From assembly GCF_026341775.1 (NCBI RefSeq), contig NZ_JAPEOB010000002.1, forward strand, positions 2,294,001 through 2,358,000: DNA of 64,000 bases. The letters are read 5' to 3'. A program made the translations under genes and the position numbers. Shown in pieces: positions 24,839 to 33,019 of this stretch. Every line of letters begins with the position of its first letter. Position 1 is the stretch's first letter. Source of the DNA: Streptomyces sp. NBC_00654 (GTDB lineage Bacteria; Actinomycetota; Actinomycetes; Streptomycetales; Streptomycetaceae). A model generated the notes under the pieces. It did not search any database and was not told where the DNA came from. It saw only the letters and a list, made by a program, of their open reading frames with translations.

Positions 24839-25786
24839 GTGCCGTACGACGACAGCGTTCCCCCCACCCGCCGCGCCCGGCCCCTGATCGCCGCCGCCGC
24901 GCTGGCCTCGCTCTGCCTGACCGTCGCCGGATGCGGAGGAGGTGGCGGCGACGGCGGTACCGCGCGGCCCCGGCCGGGCTCCGGCGCCGACGCGTCCGTA
25001 CCGGCGTCGCCGTCCGCTCCGGTGTCCGCCTCCCCCGGGAGCCCGCGTCCGGCCACGGAGCCGGCGAAGCCCTCGGCGTCCGCGAGGCCGAAGCCGCCGA
25101 AGGGGCCGAAGGGGCCGCTCACCGGCCGGACCGTGGTGATCGACCCGGGCCACAATCCGCGCAACCGCGAGCACACCCGGGAGATCGGCCGCCAGGTGGA
25201 CATCGGCACGGCGTCCAAGGAGTGCGACACCACCGGGACCTCCACGAACGAGGGTTACGCGGAAGCCCTGTTCACCCTCGACGTGTCGCACCGACTGCGC
25301 GATCTGCTCCGGGCGCGGGGGGCCGAGGTGAAACTCACGTACGACAACGACCGCGCCTTCGGACCGTGCGTCGACGAGCGGGCCAGGATCGGCAACGAGG
25401 CCGGCGCCGACGCGGTGCTCTCGGTCCACGCGGACGGATCCGCCGTGGGAAACCGCGGCTTTCATGTGATCCTCCCCGCACGGGTCCGCTCGGGCGCCGC
25501 GGACACCTCGAAGATCGTCGAACAGTCGGCCGATCTCGGTGCCCGGATCGCGGGCAACTTCCTGCGGACCACCGGAACTGCGCCTTCCAATTACATCGGC
25601 GGCAATACCGGACTGGACACCCGCGGAGATCTCGGCGGACTGAATTTGTCGACCGTGCCCAAAGTGTTCATCGAATGCGGCAATATGCGTGATCCGAAGG
25701 ACGCCGCCCTGCTCACCAGCGGGAGTTGGCGCCAGAAGGCTGCCCAGGGCATGGCCGATGGCATCACCAGCTACCTGAAGGGGTAG
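24839..25786 (+). CDS. N-acetylmuramoyl-L-alanine amidase (Amidase_3), lipoprotein
   Basis: Cell-wall hydrolase of 315 residues. A hydrophobic export signal ends in the lipobox LTVAGC (Cys about 31), followed by a Pro/Ser/Ala/Lys-rich stalk (about 35-92) and the Amidase_3 domain. Zinc ligands are visible: VVIDPGHNPRNREH (His), the Glu of TNEGYAEALFTLDVS, and LSVHADGS (His), with the catalytic Glu in VPKVFIECGNMRDPKDA. It would cleave the amide between MurNAc and L-Ala in peptidoglycan outside the membrane. Initiation is at GTG 24839 with no ribosome site; a GATACC-like -10 eight to fourteen bases upstream suggests a leaderless transcript. Followed by a hairpin terminator. Confidence 0.9.
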   Translation: MPYDDSVPPTRRARPLIAAAALASLCLTVAGCGGGGGDGGTARPRPGSGADASVPASPSAPVSASPGSPRPATEPAKPSASARPKPPKGPKGPLTGRTVVIDPGHNPRNREHTREIGRQVDIGTASKECDTTGTSTNEGYAEALFTLDVSHRLRDLLRARGAEVKLTYDNDRAFGPCVDERARIGNEAGADAVLSVHADGSAVGNRGFHVILPARVRSGAADTSKIVEQSADLGARIAGNFLRTTGTAPSNYIGGNTGLDTRGDLGGLNLSTVPKVFIECGNMRDPKDAALLTSGSWRQKAAQGMADGITSYLKG

Positions 25787-25822
25787 TTCTGGGTTGAAAT
25801 TGGGGGGATACCCGTTCAGGTT

Positions 25823-25848
25823 CCCGGCCGGGGCGCAACCCGGCCGGG
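25823..25848 (+). terminator. hairpin terminator after amidase
   Basis: Two copies of the self-complementary decamer CCCGGCCGGG (25823-25832 and 25839-25848) with a 6-base loop GCGCAA, 36 bp after the amidase stop. Confidence 0.75.
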
Positions 25849-25963
25849 CAGACGATAGATTCATCCGTACGATGGGGAGCCGCCCCCGAGCTTCATTGCC
25901 GTACCCGCCGCAACGGCGGCAGCGACGACCGCCCCGACGAGACGACCGACTAAGGACCTTCAC

Positions 25964-26794
25964 GTGAATATCCGCTCCCTCACTCGAGGCGACGGCGTGG
26001 TGATCGGAGCAGCGGTCGTGCTGTTCATCGCCTCTTTCCTCGACCTCTCCGGCTACGACTGCCCGCGGGGCGTCGACTGCTCCCAGTACAGCGCGAACGC
26101 CTGGGACTCGCTCTCGCTCCTGATGAGCATCTTCCTGGCCGGTGTCATCGGTGCGGCGCTGCTGATCGTCGGGCGCGCCAACCCGGGCCGCAAGGTCGTG
26201 GGGCTCGATCTCGCCCAGTTCGGCGCCTCGTTCGCGGTCTTCGCGCTGTGGTCGGCCTTCTGGACGATCATCGACGCCAATGACGCGGGCGCGGGCATGA
26301 TCCTCGGCCTGCTGGCGGCCATCGTGCTGGCGGCCGGCGCGGTCGCCGGTCCGCTCGTCCCCGCGCTCAAGGCCCCGCTCGCCGGTGCGCCGCGTCCGGC
26401 GCAGGGTGTGCAGTCGCCGTACGGTGCCCAGCCGCAGCCCGGTCAGGGTTACGGCTACCCCGGCGGCCAGCAGTCCCCGTACGGCGCGCAGCCCGGCCAG
26501 CCCCAGCCGTACGGCGCGCAGCCCGGTCAGCCCGACCCGGCGCAGGCCGCCCAGGCGCAGCAGGCCCCGCAGGGTGCCGCCGCCGCTCCGGCCGCCGACT
26601 TCACCCCGTTCTGGTTCGCCGTTCCGGTGGCCCGTCCGCTGTACGGCGAGGACGGTTCGCCGAACCCGATCGCCGAACTGGCGCCGGGCACCTGGTACCT
26701 CGCGGTGGAGCAGCGCGGTCCGGGTCTCATCGCCCAGACGCAGGACGGCCGTCGTGGCGTCCTCCAGGACACCACGGGCATCCAGCGCGGCTGA
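25964..26794 (+). CDS. conserved actinobacterial membrane protein with Q/P/G/Y-rich segment
   Basis: A 276-residue protein: three or four N-terminal transmembrane helices (about 10-130, including VVIGAAVVLFIASFLDLSGY and LLAAIVLAAGAVAGPLVPAL) and a short extracytoplasmic CPRGVDC pair of cysteines that may form a disulfide. A repeated segment follows (about 148-200) with SPYGAQPGQP-type units, then a folded C-terminal part (DFTPFWFAVPVARPLYGEDG ... GTWYLAVEQRGPGLIAQTQDGRRGVLQDT). That last part looks like a small sensor or SH3-like domain and is conserved in Streptomyces membrane proteins of unknown role. Start GTG 25964 with AAGGA seven bases before. A strong terminator follows; it appears monocistronic. 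Confidence 0.8.
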   Translation: MNIRSLTRGDGVVIGAAVVLFIASFLDLSGYDCPRGVDCSQYSANAWDSLSLLMSIFLAGVIGAALLIVGRANPGRKVVGLDLAQFGASFAVFALWSAFWTIIDANDAGAGMILGLLAAIVLAAGAVAGPLVPALKAPLAGAPRPAQGVQSPYGAQPQPGQGYGYPGGQQSPYGAQPGQPQPYGAQPGQPDPAQAAQAQQAPQGAAAAPAADFTPFWFAVPVARPLYGEDGSPNPIAELAPGTWYLAVEQRGPGLIAQTQDGRRGVLQDTTGIQRG

Positions 26795-26813
26795 CCCCGC
26801 GCACGGCCCCGAC

Positions 26814-26841
26814 GGCCCCCCGCCCTTCCGGGCGGGGGGCC
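26814..26841 (+). terminator. strong hairpin terminator
   Basis: A perfect 12-bp stem GGCCCCCCGCCC / GGGCGGGGGGCC with a TTCC loop followed by GTTGT, 19 bp after the membrane-protein stop. Confidence 0.88.
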
Positions 26842-26872
26842 GTTGTCGTACAGTCCCGGAGCGCGGCATTGA

Positions 26873-26889
26873 TCTGACGTAGCGTCACA
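26873..26889. promoter_or_regulatory. second-motif inverted repeat before LLM oxidoreductase
   Basis: TCTGACGTAGCGTCACA matches 13 of 14 fixed positions of the TCTGACG-N3-CGTCAGA motif and lies 19-35 bp upstream of the ATG, where it would overlap the promoter or transcription start. No KstR box is seen at this locus. Confidence 0.68.
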
Positions 26890-26907
26890 TACCTTGGAGG
26901 GACCGGA

Positions 26908-27918
26908 ATGCGGCTCGGACTCGCGCTCGGATACTGGGGCCGCGGCCCGAATCCCGGCCATCTCGCCCTGGCCCGGGAGGCCGAGGAACTCGGCTACGAC
27001 TCGGTGTGGACGGCGGAGGCCTGGGGCTCGGACGCCTTCACCCCGCTGACCTGGATCGCCGCCCACACCTCACGCGTCCGGCTGGGCACGGCCATCGCGC
27101 AGATGGCGGCCCGTACGCCCACCGCGACCGCCATGCACGCGCTGACCCTGGACCATCTCTCGGGCGGCCGGATGATGCTCGGTCTCGGGCTCTCCGGGCC
27201 GCAGGTGGTGGAGGGGTGGTACGGCCGGCCGTTCCCGAAGAGCCCGCTGACGGCCACCCGCGAGTATGTCGACGTCGTCCGCCAGGTCCTGGCGCGCGAG
27301 GGCCCCGTCGAACTGGCCGGCCGCTTCCACTCCCACCCGTACACCGGTGCGGACGGCACCGGGCTCGGCAGGCCGCTGAAGCCGATCACCCATCCACTGC
27401 GGGCCTCCCTGCCCCTGCTGCTGGGCGCCGAGGGGCCGAAGAACATCGCGCAGACGGCCCGGATCGCGGACGGCTGGCTGCCGCTGTACTGGTCACCGAC
27501 GCGCACGGATGTGTACGAGGCCTCGCTGACCGGGCTCCGCGAGGGGTTCATGATCGCGCCGATGGCACGGGCGCAGCTCTGCGACGACGTCGCGGAGGGG
27601 CTGCTGCCGGTGAAGGCGATGCTCGGCTTCTACATCGGCGGGATGGGGCACGCGGCACGCAATTTCCACGCGGACCTGATGGCCCGGATGGGATTCGAGG
27701 AGGAGGCCCGGCACATCCAGCGGCTGTTCCAGCAGGGGCGCCGGCAGGAGGCGGTGCAGGCGGTGCCCGACGCGTTCGCCGATGAGATCTCCCTGGTCGG
27801 CCCGCGCCGACGCATCAAGGAGCGGCTGGAGTTGTGGCGCGCGGGCCCGGTCACCGACCTTCTGGTCACGGCACCGGACCCGGCCACCCTGCGCGTACTG
27901 GCGGAGCTCAACAGCTGA
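26908..27918 (+). CDS. LLM-class F420-dependent oxidoreductase (Rv3520c-like)
   Basis: A luciferase-like TIM-barrel oxidoreductase of 336 residues that likely uses coenzyme F420 (MRLGLALGYWGRGPNPGHLALAREAEELGYDSVW; later HLSGGRMMLGLGLSGPQVVEGWYG and LGAEGPKNIAQTARIADGWLPLYWSP). The overall pattern is that of the Rv3520c-type subgroup, which in mycobacteria belongs to the KstR steroid regulon. The actual substrate is unknown. GGAGG seven bases before ATG 26908. It sits alone, convergent with the MDMPI-family gene, and shares the second motif with the steroid-type loci. Confidence 0.88.
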   Translation: MRLGLALGYWGRGPNPGHLALAREAEELGYDSVWTAEAWGSDAFTPLTWIAAHTSRVRLGTAIAQMAARTPTATAMHALTLDHLSGGRMMLGLGLSGPQVVEGWYGRPFPKSPLTATREYVDVVRQVLAREGPVELAGRFHSHPYTGADGTGLGRPLKPITHPLRASLPLLLGAEGPKNIAQTARIADGWLPLYWSPTRTDVYEASLTGLREGFMIAPMARAQLCDDVAEGLLPVKAMLGFYIGGMGHAARNFHADLMARMGFEEEARHIQRLFQQGRRQEAVQAVPDAFADEISLVGPRRRIKERLELWRAGPVTDLLVTAPDPATLRVLAELNS

Positions 27919-27965
27919 ACGGGCCGGGCGGGACGGGCCGTTGCGGACGGGCCCCCGCTCCCGGC

Positions 27966-28745
27966 TCATCCGAACGAGGAGCGCTCCAGCCAGAAGTCCA
28001 GCAGCTCCGCGTCGCCGAGCACCTCGACCCGGTCGCTGCCGGGATCCAGCCTGCGGTTGAAGACGAGCATCACATCGGTGAGCGATCCGCGCAGGGCGAC
28101 GGTGGCCCTCTCGTGGGCCCGCCGCCAGGTGAAGCGGTCCTCGCCGAACTCGATCAGCCACTCGGCGCCGGGCGCGTCCGTGGCGTGCAGGTGCAACGAG
28201 CGTCCGCCGCCGCACAGTCCGGCCGCCTCCGGGTCGCCGCCGGCCTGGGAGAAGGCGACGATCCGGAGCCATTCGTCGATGGTGTCGGCGGCGACCTCGG
28301 GCGCCACCTCGAACACCGTCCCGGCGGCCAGTGCCGCGTCGGCACGGTGCACGACGGTCTCGTGCGTCATCCGCCGCACCCAGAAGTCCGTCCGCCGCTC
28401 CCAGCCCCACGCCCAGACCTCCGTGCCCGGCCCGGCCTCCCGCAGCGCCGCCACGGCGCCCGCCGTGCCCTCGGCGAGCCAGGCGTCCAGCGCGGCGGAG
28501 TCGTCGTCGTCGGGCCCTTCGGCGCCCGGCACCTTGCCCGCGGGGATGTCCTCGGTGGCCCGGGACCGTACGATCTCGCCCACCCAGCGGTGCGCGCCGC
28601 CCACATGCAGGGCGAGTTCCCGAAGGCTCCAGTCGGGGCAGGTGGGGACCCGGGCCGCCAGGTCCGCGCCCTTGAGCAACGCGCGCAGTTCGTCGGTCTG
28701 GGCCAGGATCTCGTCGCAGTAGCGGTCGTACGTGAGTGAAGTCAT
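27966..28745 (-). CDS. maleylpyruvate isomerase-family (mycothiol-dependent, MDMPI) protein
   Basis: A 259-residue cytosolic protein. N-terminal DinB-like four-helix MDMPI_N domain (about 5-145; DYDRYCDEI-type start read as YDRYCDEILAQTDELRALL, with CPDWSLRELALHVGGAHRWVGEIV) and a C-terminal SCP2-like MDMPI_C domain. Metal-ligand candidates are the His of ALHVGGAHRW and of TDFWVRRMTHETVVHRADA. Family members transfer or use mycothiol, for example in maleylpyruvate isomerisation, but most are uncharacterised. Monocistronic; 48 bp from the convergent LLM gene and 90 bp downstream of the toroid gene on the same strand. Confidence 0.85.
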   Translation of the reverse strand: MTSLTYDRYCDEILAQTDELRALLKGADLAARVPTCPDWSLRELALHVGGAHRWVGEIVRSRATEDIPAGKVPGAEGPDDDDSAALDAWLAEGTAGAVAALREAGPGTEVWAWGWERRTDFWVRRMTHETVVHRADAALAAGTVFEVAPEVAADTIDEWLRIVAFSQAGGDPEAAGLCGGGRSLHLHATDAPGAEWLIEFGEDRFTWRRAHERATVALRGSLTDVMLVFNRRLDPGSDRVEVLGDAELLDFWLERSSFG

Positions 28746-28835
28746 GCCCGCACCCTAAAGCGCGACCGGCACCCGATCATGCGATTAACGGTCGCGGCGG
28801 GATCCGCCGCTCCTTGACCGTCGCCCCGGTCGGTC

Positions 28836-29909
28836 TCAGCCGCAGCAGTCCGGCTCCAGGCCCACGGGCAGCCGTTCGCCGCTGAAGACCGCGGTGGTCG
28901 CCTCGTCGCCCCCGAGCGCGGCCACCGCGAGGAGCAGCGATCCGACGGTCCAGGTGGTGAGCTCCTCCGGCCAGAAGGCCCGGCTGCCCTCGAAGACGTA
29001 CCCGGTCCAGTACATCCCTCCCTCGGCGCGCAGGTGCTGGATGGACTGGAGGATCTCCAGCGCCCGGTCGGACTCCCCCATGACCCAGAGCGCCAGCGCC
29101 AGTTCGCAGCTCTCGCCGCCCGTCACCCAGGGGTTGGGCAGCACACAGCGGACCCCGAGACCGGGGACGACGAAGCGGTCCCAGCCTTCCTGGATGCGGC
29201 GGGTGGCGGCGGCCCCGGTGAGCGCGCCGCCGAGGATGGGGTAGTACCAGTCCATCGAGTAGCGGCTCTTGTCCAGGAAGCGCTCCGGGTGGCTGCGTAT
29301 CGCGTGCGCGAGCGCTCCGGTCGCCAGCTCCCAGTCGGGCTGGGCCTCCTCACGGCGTTCCGCGAGGGCCAGCGCGCAGCGCAGGGCCTGGTGGACGGAG
29401 GAGGAGCCGGTCAGCAGCGCGTCGGTGACCGCGGTGCCGTCCGCCTCGCGCTTCCAGCCGATCTGACCGCCCGGCTGCTGGAGCCCCAGCACGAACTCGA
29501 TCGCGGCGAAGACGGTCGGCCACATCCGGTCGACGAACGCGTCGTCGCCCGTGGCGAGGTAGTGGTGCCAGACGCCGACGGCAACGTAGGCGCAGAAGTT
29601 GCTCTCGCGGCTCCGGTCGGTCGGCTGCCGGGGATCGCCGTCGTGGTAGGCGGCGTACCAGGAGCCGTCGGCGTTCTGGTTGCGGGCGAGCCAGTCGTAG
29701 GCGCGCTCCGCCGCCGCGTGCTCGCCCGACGCGTCCAGCGCCATGGCGGCCTCGGTGTGGTCCCACGGGTCGAGGTGATGGCCGCGGAACCAGGGCAGCG
29801 CCCCGTTCTCGCACTGCGCCGCCACCAGCGCGGCCACCGTCTCGGCGGCCTGCTCGGCGGTCAGGACCCCGGGCAGGACGAGGTGTTCGGTCTGTTCGGG
29901 AGTGCTCAC
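28836..29909 (-). CDS. alpha/alpha-toroid protein (prenyltransferase/squalene-cyclase-like)
   Basis: A 357-residue protein of repeated helix pairs with QW/DGSW-like motifs (ARNQNADGSWYAAYHDGD, LGLQQPGGQIGWKREADG, WDHTEAAMALDASGEHAAAERAYDWL), as in the (alpha/alpha)6 barrels of terpene cyclases, prenyltransferases and glycosidases. There is no DXDD or QXDXD catalytic motif that I can identify, so it may be a glycan- or polyprenol-acting enzyme rather than a cyclase. No signal peptide. Start GTG 29909 overlaps the methyltransferase stop as GTGA. Last gene of the GT4 - methyltransferase - toroid triad. Confidence 0.78.
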   Translation of the reverse strand: MSTPEQTEHLVLPGVLTAEQAAETVAALVAAQCENGALPWFRGHHLDPWDHTEAAMALDASGEHAAAERAYDWLARNQNADGSWYAAYHDGDPRQPTDRSRESNFCAYVAVGVWHHYLATGDDAFVDRMWPTVFAAIEFVLGLQQPGGQIGWKREADGTAVTDALLTGSSSVHQALRCALALAERREEAQPDWELATGALAHAIRSHPERFLDKSRYSMDWYYPILGGALTGAAATRRIQEGWDRFVVPGLGVRCVLPNPWVTGGESCELALALWVMGESDRALEILQSIQHLRAEGGMYWTGYVFEGSRAFWPEELTTWTVGSLLLAVAALGGDEATTAVFSGERLPVGLEPDCCG

Positions 29910-30637
29910 GCCTCGGCCCTGGTGAGGTGCGGCTTGGTGGCGTACGCGACGAAGCTCTTGCCGACGACCGGGTTGAGCAGTTGCTCGGCGACCCGGGTGG
30001 CCATGGGCTTCTTCATGATGTCCCAGACCAGCAGCTTGTGGTACGCGCGCACCGGCAGCGCCTTCTCGTTGTCGACCCCGAACGCGCACTTCAGCCACCA
30101 GTAGGGGCTGTGCAGGGCGTGGGCGTGATGGGTGCCGTACGGCTTGAGTCCGGCCTCGCGGATCCTGCCGAGCAGTTCGTCGGCCTTGTAGATACGGATG
30201 TGGCCGCCCTCGACCTCGTGGTACGCGTCGGACAGCGTCCAGCAGACCTTCTCGGGGCCGTAGCGCGGCACGGTGATCGCGATCCGGCCGCCCGGCCTGA
30301 GGACCCGGACCATCTCGGCGAGCACGCCCTTGTCGTCGGGGATGTGCTCCATGACCTCGGAGATGATCACGACGTCGAAGGAGTCGTCGGGGAAGGGCAG
30401 ATTGAGGGCGTCGCCCTGCATCGCGGTGGCCGTGGCACCCTGTGGCACCTCCCCGGCCTCCTTCATCGCGGCGAACCACTTCGCGACCTCACGGATCTCC
30501 TCGCCGTTCTGGTCGAGGGCCACCACCTGGGCGCCGCGCCGGTAGCACTCGAAGGCGTGCCGGCCGGCGCCGCAGCCCAGATCGAGCACCCGGTCGCCTG
30601 CGGCGAGCGGGAAGCGGGTGAAGTCGACGGTCAGCAC
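29906..30637 (-). CDS. class I SAM-dependent methyltransferase
   Basis: A 243-residue Methyltransf_11-type enzyme: motif I VLDLGCGAGRHAFECYRRG, motif II strand VVALDQNGEEI, motif SFDVVIISEVMEHIPDDKGVLAEMVRVLRPGGRIAITVPRYGPE. The extra C-terminal region (SPYWWLKCAFGVDNEKALPVRAYHKLLVWDIMKKP) is aromatic and may contact a lipid-linked or glycan acceptor. It lies between a GT4 glycosyltransferase and the toroid protein in one operon, consistent with tailoring of a glycoconjugate; the target is inferred. Confidence 0.87.
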   Translation of the reverse strand: MLTVDFTRFPLAAGDRVLDLGCGAGRHAFECYRRGAQVVALDQNGEEIREVAKWFAAMKEAGEVPQGATATAMQGDALNLPFPDDSFDVVIISEVMEHIPDDKGVLAEMVRVLRPGGRIAITVPRYGPEKVCWTLSDAYHEVEGGHIRIYKADELLGRIREAGLKPYGTHHAHALHSPYWWLKCAFGVDNEKALPVRAYHKLLVWDIMKKPMATRVAEQLLNPVVGKSFVAYATKPHLTRAEA

Positions 30638-30705
30638 GGGGCCTGCCTTCGAGTCGGAGGTACGGGGTCCGGGGGGAGATCAGGGGGTGCGGGGCGCCGG
30701 GGCGG

Positions 30706-32019
30706 TCACCTGCGGGCTCCGCTGGCCGCGATCGCCTGACGGTACAGCTCGGCGGTGCCGACGGCCGCCCTGGCCCAGGTGAAGTTGGCCAGCACCCGGT
30801 CGCGGCCCGCCGCGCCGAGGCGGGCCCGCAGCTCCCCGTCGCCCAGCAGCCTGGCGAGGGCCGTGGCCAGCGCGTCGGAGTCGCCGGGCGGCACGGCGAG
30901 ACAGGTCTCCCCGTCGCGGCCGGTGACTTCGGGGATGGCGCCGCCCGTGGTGGCCACCAGAGGGGTGCCGGTGGCCATGGCCTCGGCGGCGGGCAGCGAG
31001 AAGCCCTCGTACAGGGAGGGCACGCAGGAGATCTGGGCGCCGCGCACGAGGTCGACCAGTTCGGCGTCGCTGATGCCCTTGACGAAGTCGACGGCGTCAT
31101 GGAGGCCGTGGCGTGCGATGGCCTGCGCGACCGGTCCGTCCTCGGCCCGCTTGCCGACGACCACCAGGTGCGCGTGGGGGTTGCCGGTACGGAGCTCGGC
31201 GAGGGCCTCGACCAGGTGGACCAGGCCCTTGAGCGGGACATCGGCGCTGGAGGTGGTGACGATCCGGCCGGGTATCTCGGCGACCGAGGGGTCGGGCGAC
31301 CAGAGGTCGGTGTCGGCGCCGATGTGCACCACCCGGATGCGGTCCTCGCGTACGCCGAGGTGGTCGGTGATCTCCTGCTTCGAGGAGCCGGAGACGGTGA
31401 GGACGGAGGGCAGCCGGCGGGCCACGCGCTTCTGCATCCGGGTGAATCCGTACCAGCGGCGCACCGAGGCGCGGCGGCGGCGGTTCTCGGCGGCGTCCAG
31501 GTCGAGCTGCCGGTCGACGGTGATGGGGTGGTGGATCGTGGTCACCAGGGGGGCGCCGAGGTCGGCGAGCAGACCGTAGCCGAGGGTCTGGTTGTCGTGG
31601 ATGACGTCGAACTCGCCCCGGCGGGCGGCGAGATGGCGCCGGGCCCGCAGGCTGAAGGTGAGGGGTTCGGGGAAGCCGCCGGTCCACATGGTGGCGACCT
31701 CGGCGAGGTCGATCCAGTCGCGGTACTCGCCGCGGCCCGGGGTGCGGAACGGGTCCGGCTGCCGGTAGAGGTCCAGGCTCGGCAGTTCGGTGAGCGGGAC
31801 GCCTTCGTCGAGCACCGGGTAGGGCTGGGCACCGATCACTTCGACGCTGTGGCCCAGCCGGGTCAGTTCGCGGGCGAGGTGGCGCACATAGACGCCCTGG
31901 CCGCCGCAGAACGGGTTTCCCTTGTAGGTGAGGAGTGCGATGCGCAGCGGCCCGTCGCCGGTACGGCCGGACGTGCCGTTGCCCGTGCGGGGGCCCGTTT
32001 CTATGGCCTCAGCGGTCAC
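30706..32019 (-). CDS. GT4-family glycosyltransferase
   Basis: A 437-residue GT-B glycosyltransferase. N-terminal Rossmann half starts IALLTYKGNPFCGGQGVYVRHLARELTRLGHSVEVIG; the C-terminal nucleotide-sugar half has VSGSSKQEITDHLGV, TTSSADVPLKGLVHLVEAL and the E-X7-E motif (SLYEGFSLPAAEAMATGTPLVATTGGAIPEV). It transfers a sugar with retention from an NDP-sugar to an unknown acceptor. I prefer GTG 32019 because AAGGGGG lies six bases upstream; GTG 32037 would include that sequence in the coding region. It is divergent from the KstR-like gene and shares its 230-bp promoter region with an exact KstR box, so it may be part of the regulon. Confidence 0.88.
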   Translation of the reverse strand: MTAEAIETGPRTGNGTSGRTGDGPLRIALLTYKGNPFCGGQGVYVRHLARELTRLGHSVEVIGAQPYPVLDEGVPLTELPSLDLYRQPDPFRTPGRGEYRDWIDLAEVATMWTGGFPEPLTFSLRARRHLAARRGEFDVIHDNQTLGYGLLADLGAPLVTTIHHPITVDRQLDLDAAENRRRRASVRRWYGFTRMQKRVARRLPSVLTVSGSSKQEITDHLGVREDRIRVVHIGADTDLWSPDPSVAEIPGRIVTTSSADVPLKGLVHLVEALAELRTGNPHAHLVVVGKRAEDGPVAQAIARHGLHDAVDFVKGISDAELVDLVRGAQISCVPSLYEGFSLPAAEAMATGTPLVATTGGAIPEVTGRDGETCLAVPPGDSDALATALARLLGDGELRARLGAAGRDRVLANFTWARAAVGTAELYRQAIAASGARR

Positions 32020-32073
32020 ACTCGGCCCCCTTCTCACTGCGTGTTCGCCGGAGCGTAACCGCTCGCGCTAATC

Positions 32074-32087
32074 TAGAACAAGTTTCA
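32074..32087. promoter_or_regulatory. KstR-type operator in the kstR-like / GT4 divergent promoter
   Basis: TAGAACAAGTTTCA matches TNNAACNNGTTNNA exactly. It lies 162 bp upstream of the TetR start and 55 bp upstream of the GT4 start, which suggests autoregulation plus control of the GT4 operon. Confidence 0.82.
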
Positions 32088-32248
32088 GACCGGCTCGTTC
32101 AACAGGGCTCGAATCTACCGGCAGGTAGCGTCGGCGTGACAGCCGGATCAGGTGATTCGCGCCACGGCGGGCACCCTGGCATGCTGTGCGCGCCCGGCAG
32201 CTCGCTCGACCGCTCCCTGATGCGGACGAAAGCCATGGATGGGGACTC

Positions 32249-32860
32249 ATGACCGCGGAAGCCAGACCCGCAGCGCCTCCGCTGACCGAACGCCAGGAGG
32301 CCCGCCGCCGCCGCATCCTGCACGCCAGCGCCCAGCTCGCCGGCCGGGGCGGGTTCGAGGCGGTGCAGATGCGCGAGGTGGCCGAGGCCGCCGGGGTCGC
32401 CCTGGGCACCCTGTACCGCTACTTCCCCTCCAAGGTCCATCTGCTGGTGGCCACCATGCAGGACCAGCTCCAGCACATGCACTCCACGCTCCGCAAGCGC
32501 CCGCCCGCCGGGGACGACGCCGCGCAGCGGGTCGCCGAGACCCTGATGCGGGCCTTCCGCGCCCTCCAGCGCGAACCTCATCTGGCTGATGCGATGGTAC
32601 GCGCGCTGACGTTCGCGGACCGCAGTGTGAGCCCCGAGGTGGACACCGTCTCGCGGCTCACGACGGCGATCATCCTGGACGCGATGGGGCTGGAGCACCC
32701 GACGCCGGAACAGCTCTCCGCGGTACGGGTCATCGAGCACACCTGGCACTCCGCGCTGATCACCTGGCTGTCGGGGCGGGCCTCGATCGCCCAGGTGAAG
32801 ATAGACATCGAGACGGTGTGCAGGCTCATCGCCGTGACGGCGGAGCCCGGCCCCCGGTAG
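32249..32860 (+). CDS. kstR: TetR-family repressor, KstR-like
   Basis: A 203-residue TetR regulator. The helix-turn-helix spans about residues 18-64: RRRRILHASAQLAGRGGFEA then VQMREVAEAAGVALGTLYRY and FPSKVHLLV. This and the ligand-domain segments ADAMVRALTFADRSVSPEVD, TPEQLSAVRVIEHTWHSAL and ITWLSGRASIAQVKIDIETV strongly resemble, from memory, M. tuberculosis KstR (Rv3574), the repressor of cholesterol catabolism that is released by a steroid-side-chain CoA thioester. Start ATG 32249 preceded by GGGGA. Exact KstR boxes occur at its own promoter, at the MaoC operon and at the FadE operon. Orthology needs an alignment or tree; a repressor for another branched acyl-CoA is the main alternative. 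Confidence 0.82.
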   Translation: MTAEARPAAPPLTERQEARRRRILHASAQLAGRGGFEAVQMREVAEAAGVALGTLYRYFPSKVHLLVATMQDQLQHMHSTLRKRPPAGDDAAQRVAETLMRAFRALQREPHLADAMVRALTFADRSVSPEVDTVSRLTTAIILDAMGLEHPTPEQLSAVRVIEHTWHSALITWLSGRASIAQVKIDIETVCRLIAVTAEPGPR

Positions 32861-32976
32861 CGCGCGCCGGAGCCCCCGCGCGGCGGTCCTCCCGGGCACC
32901 CATGTACCGCGGCCACATGCCGCCCCCGTCAGGTGAGGTGCCCTGCACCATGTCGACGGCGCGACGCTCTTCATAC

Positions 32977-32999
32977 GGTTCGGCGCACATCACCGAACC
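32977..32999. promoter_or_regulatory. candidate operator upstream of Liv operon
   Basis: Inverted repeat GGTTCGG-N9-CCGAACC, 21-43 bp before the substrate-binding protein start. It overlaps the expected promoter or leader. It could be an operator or a leader hairpin. The PucR-type gene at the far end of the operon is a possible regulator. Confidence 0.4.
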
Positions 33000-33019
33000 A
33001 CGCCGAGGAGCCGGTCACC

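Noticed and set aside
27919..27965. Terminator between LLM oxidoreductase and MDMPI genes
   Set aside because: Repeated GGGCC/GGCCC segments occur but no single stem is clearly better than background GC pairing.
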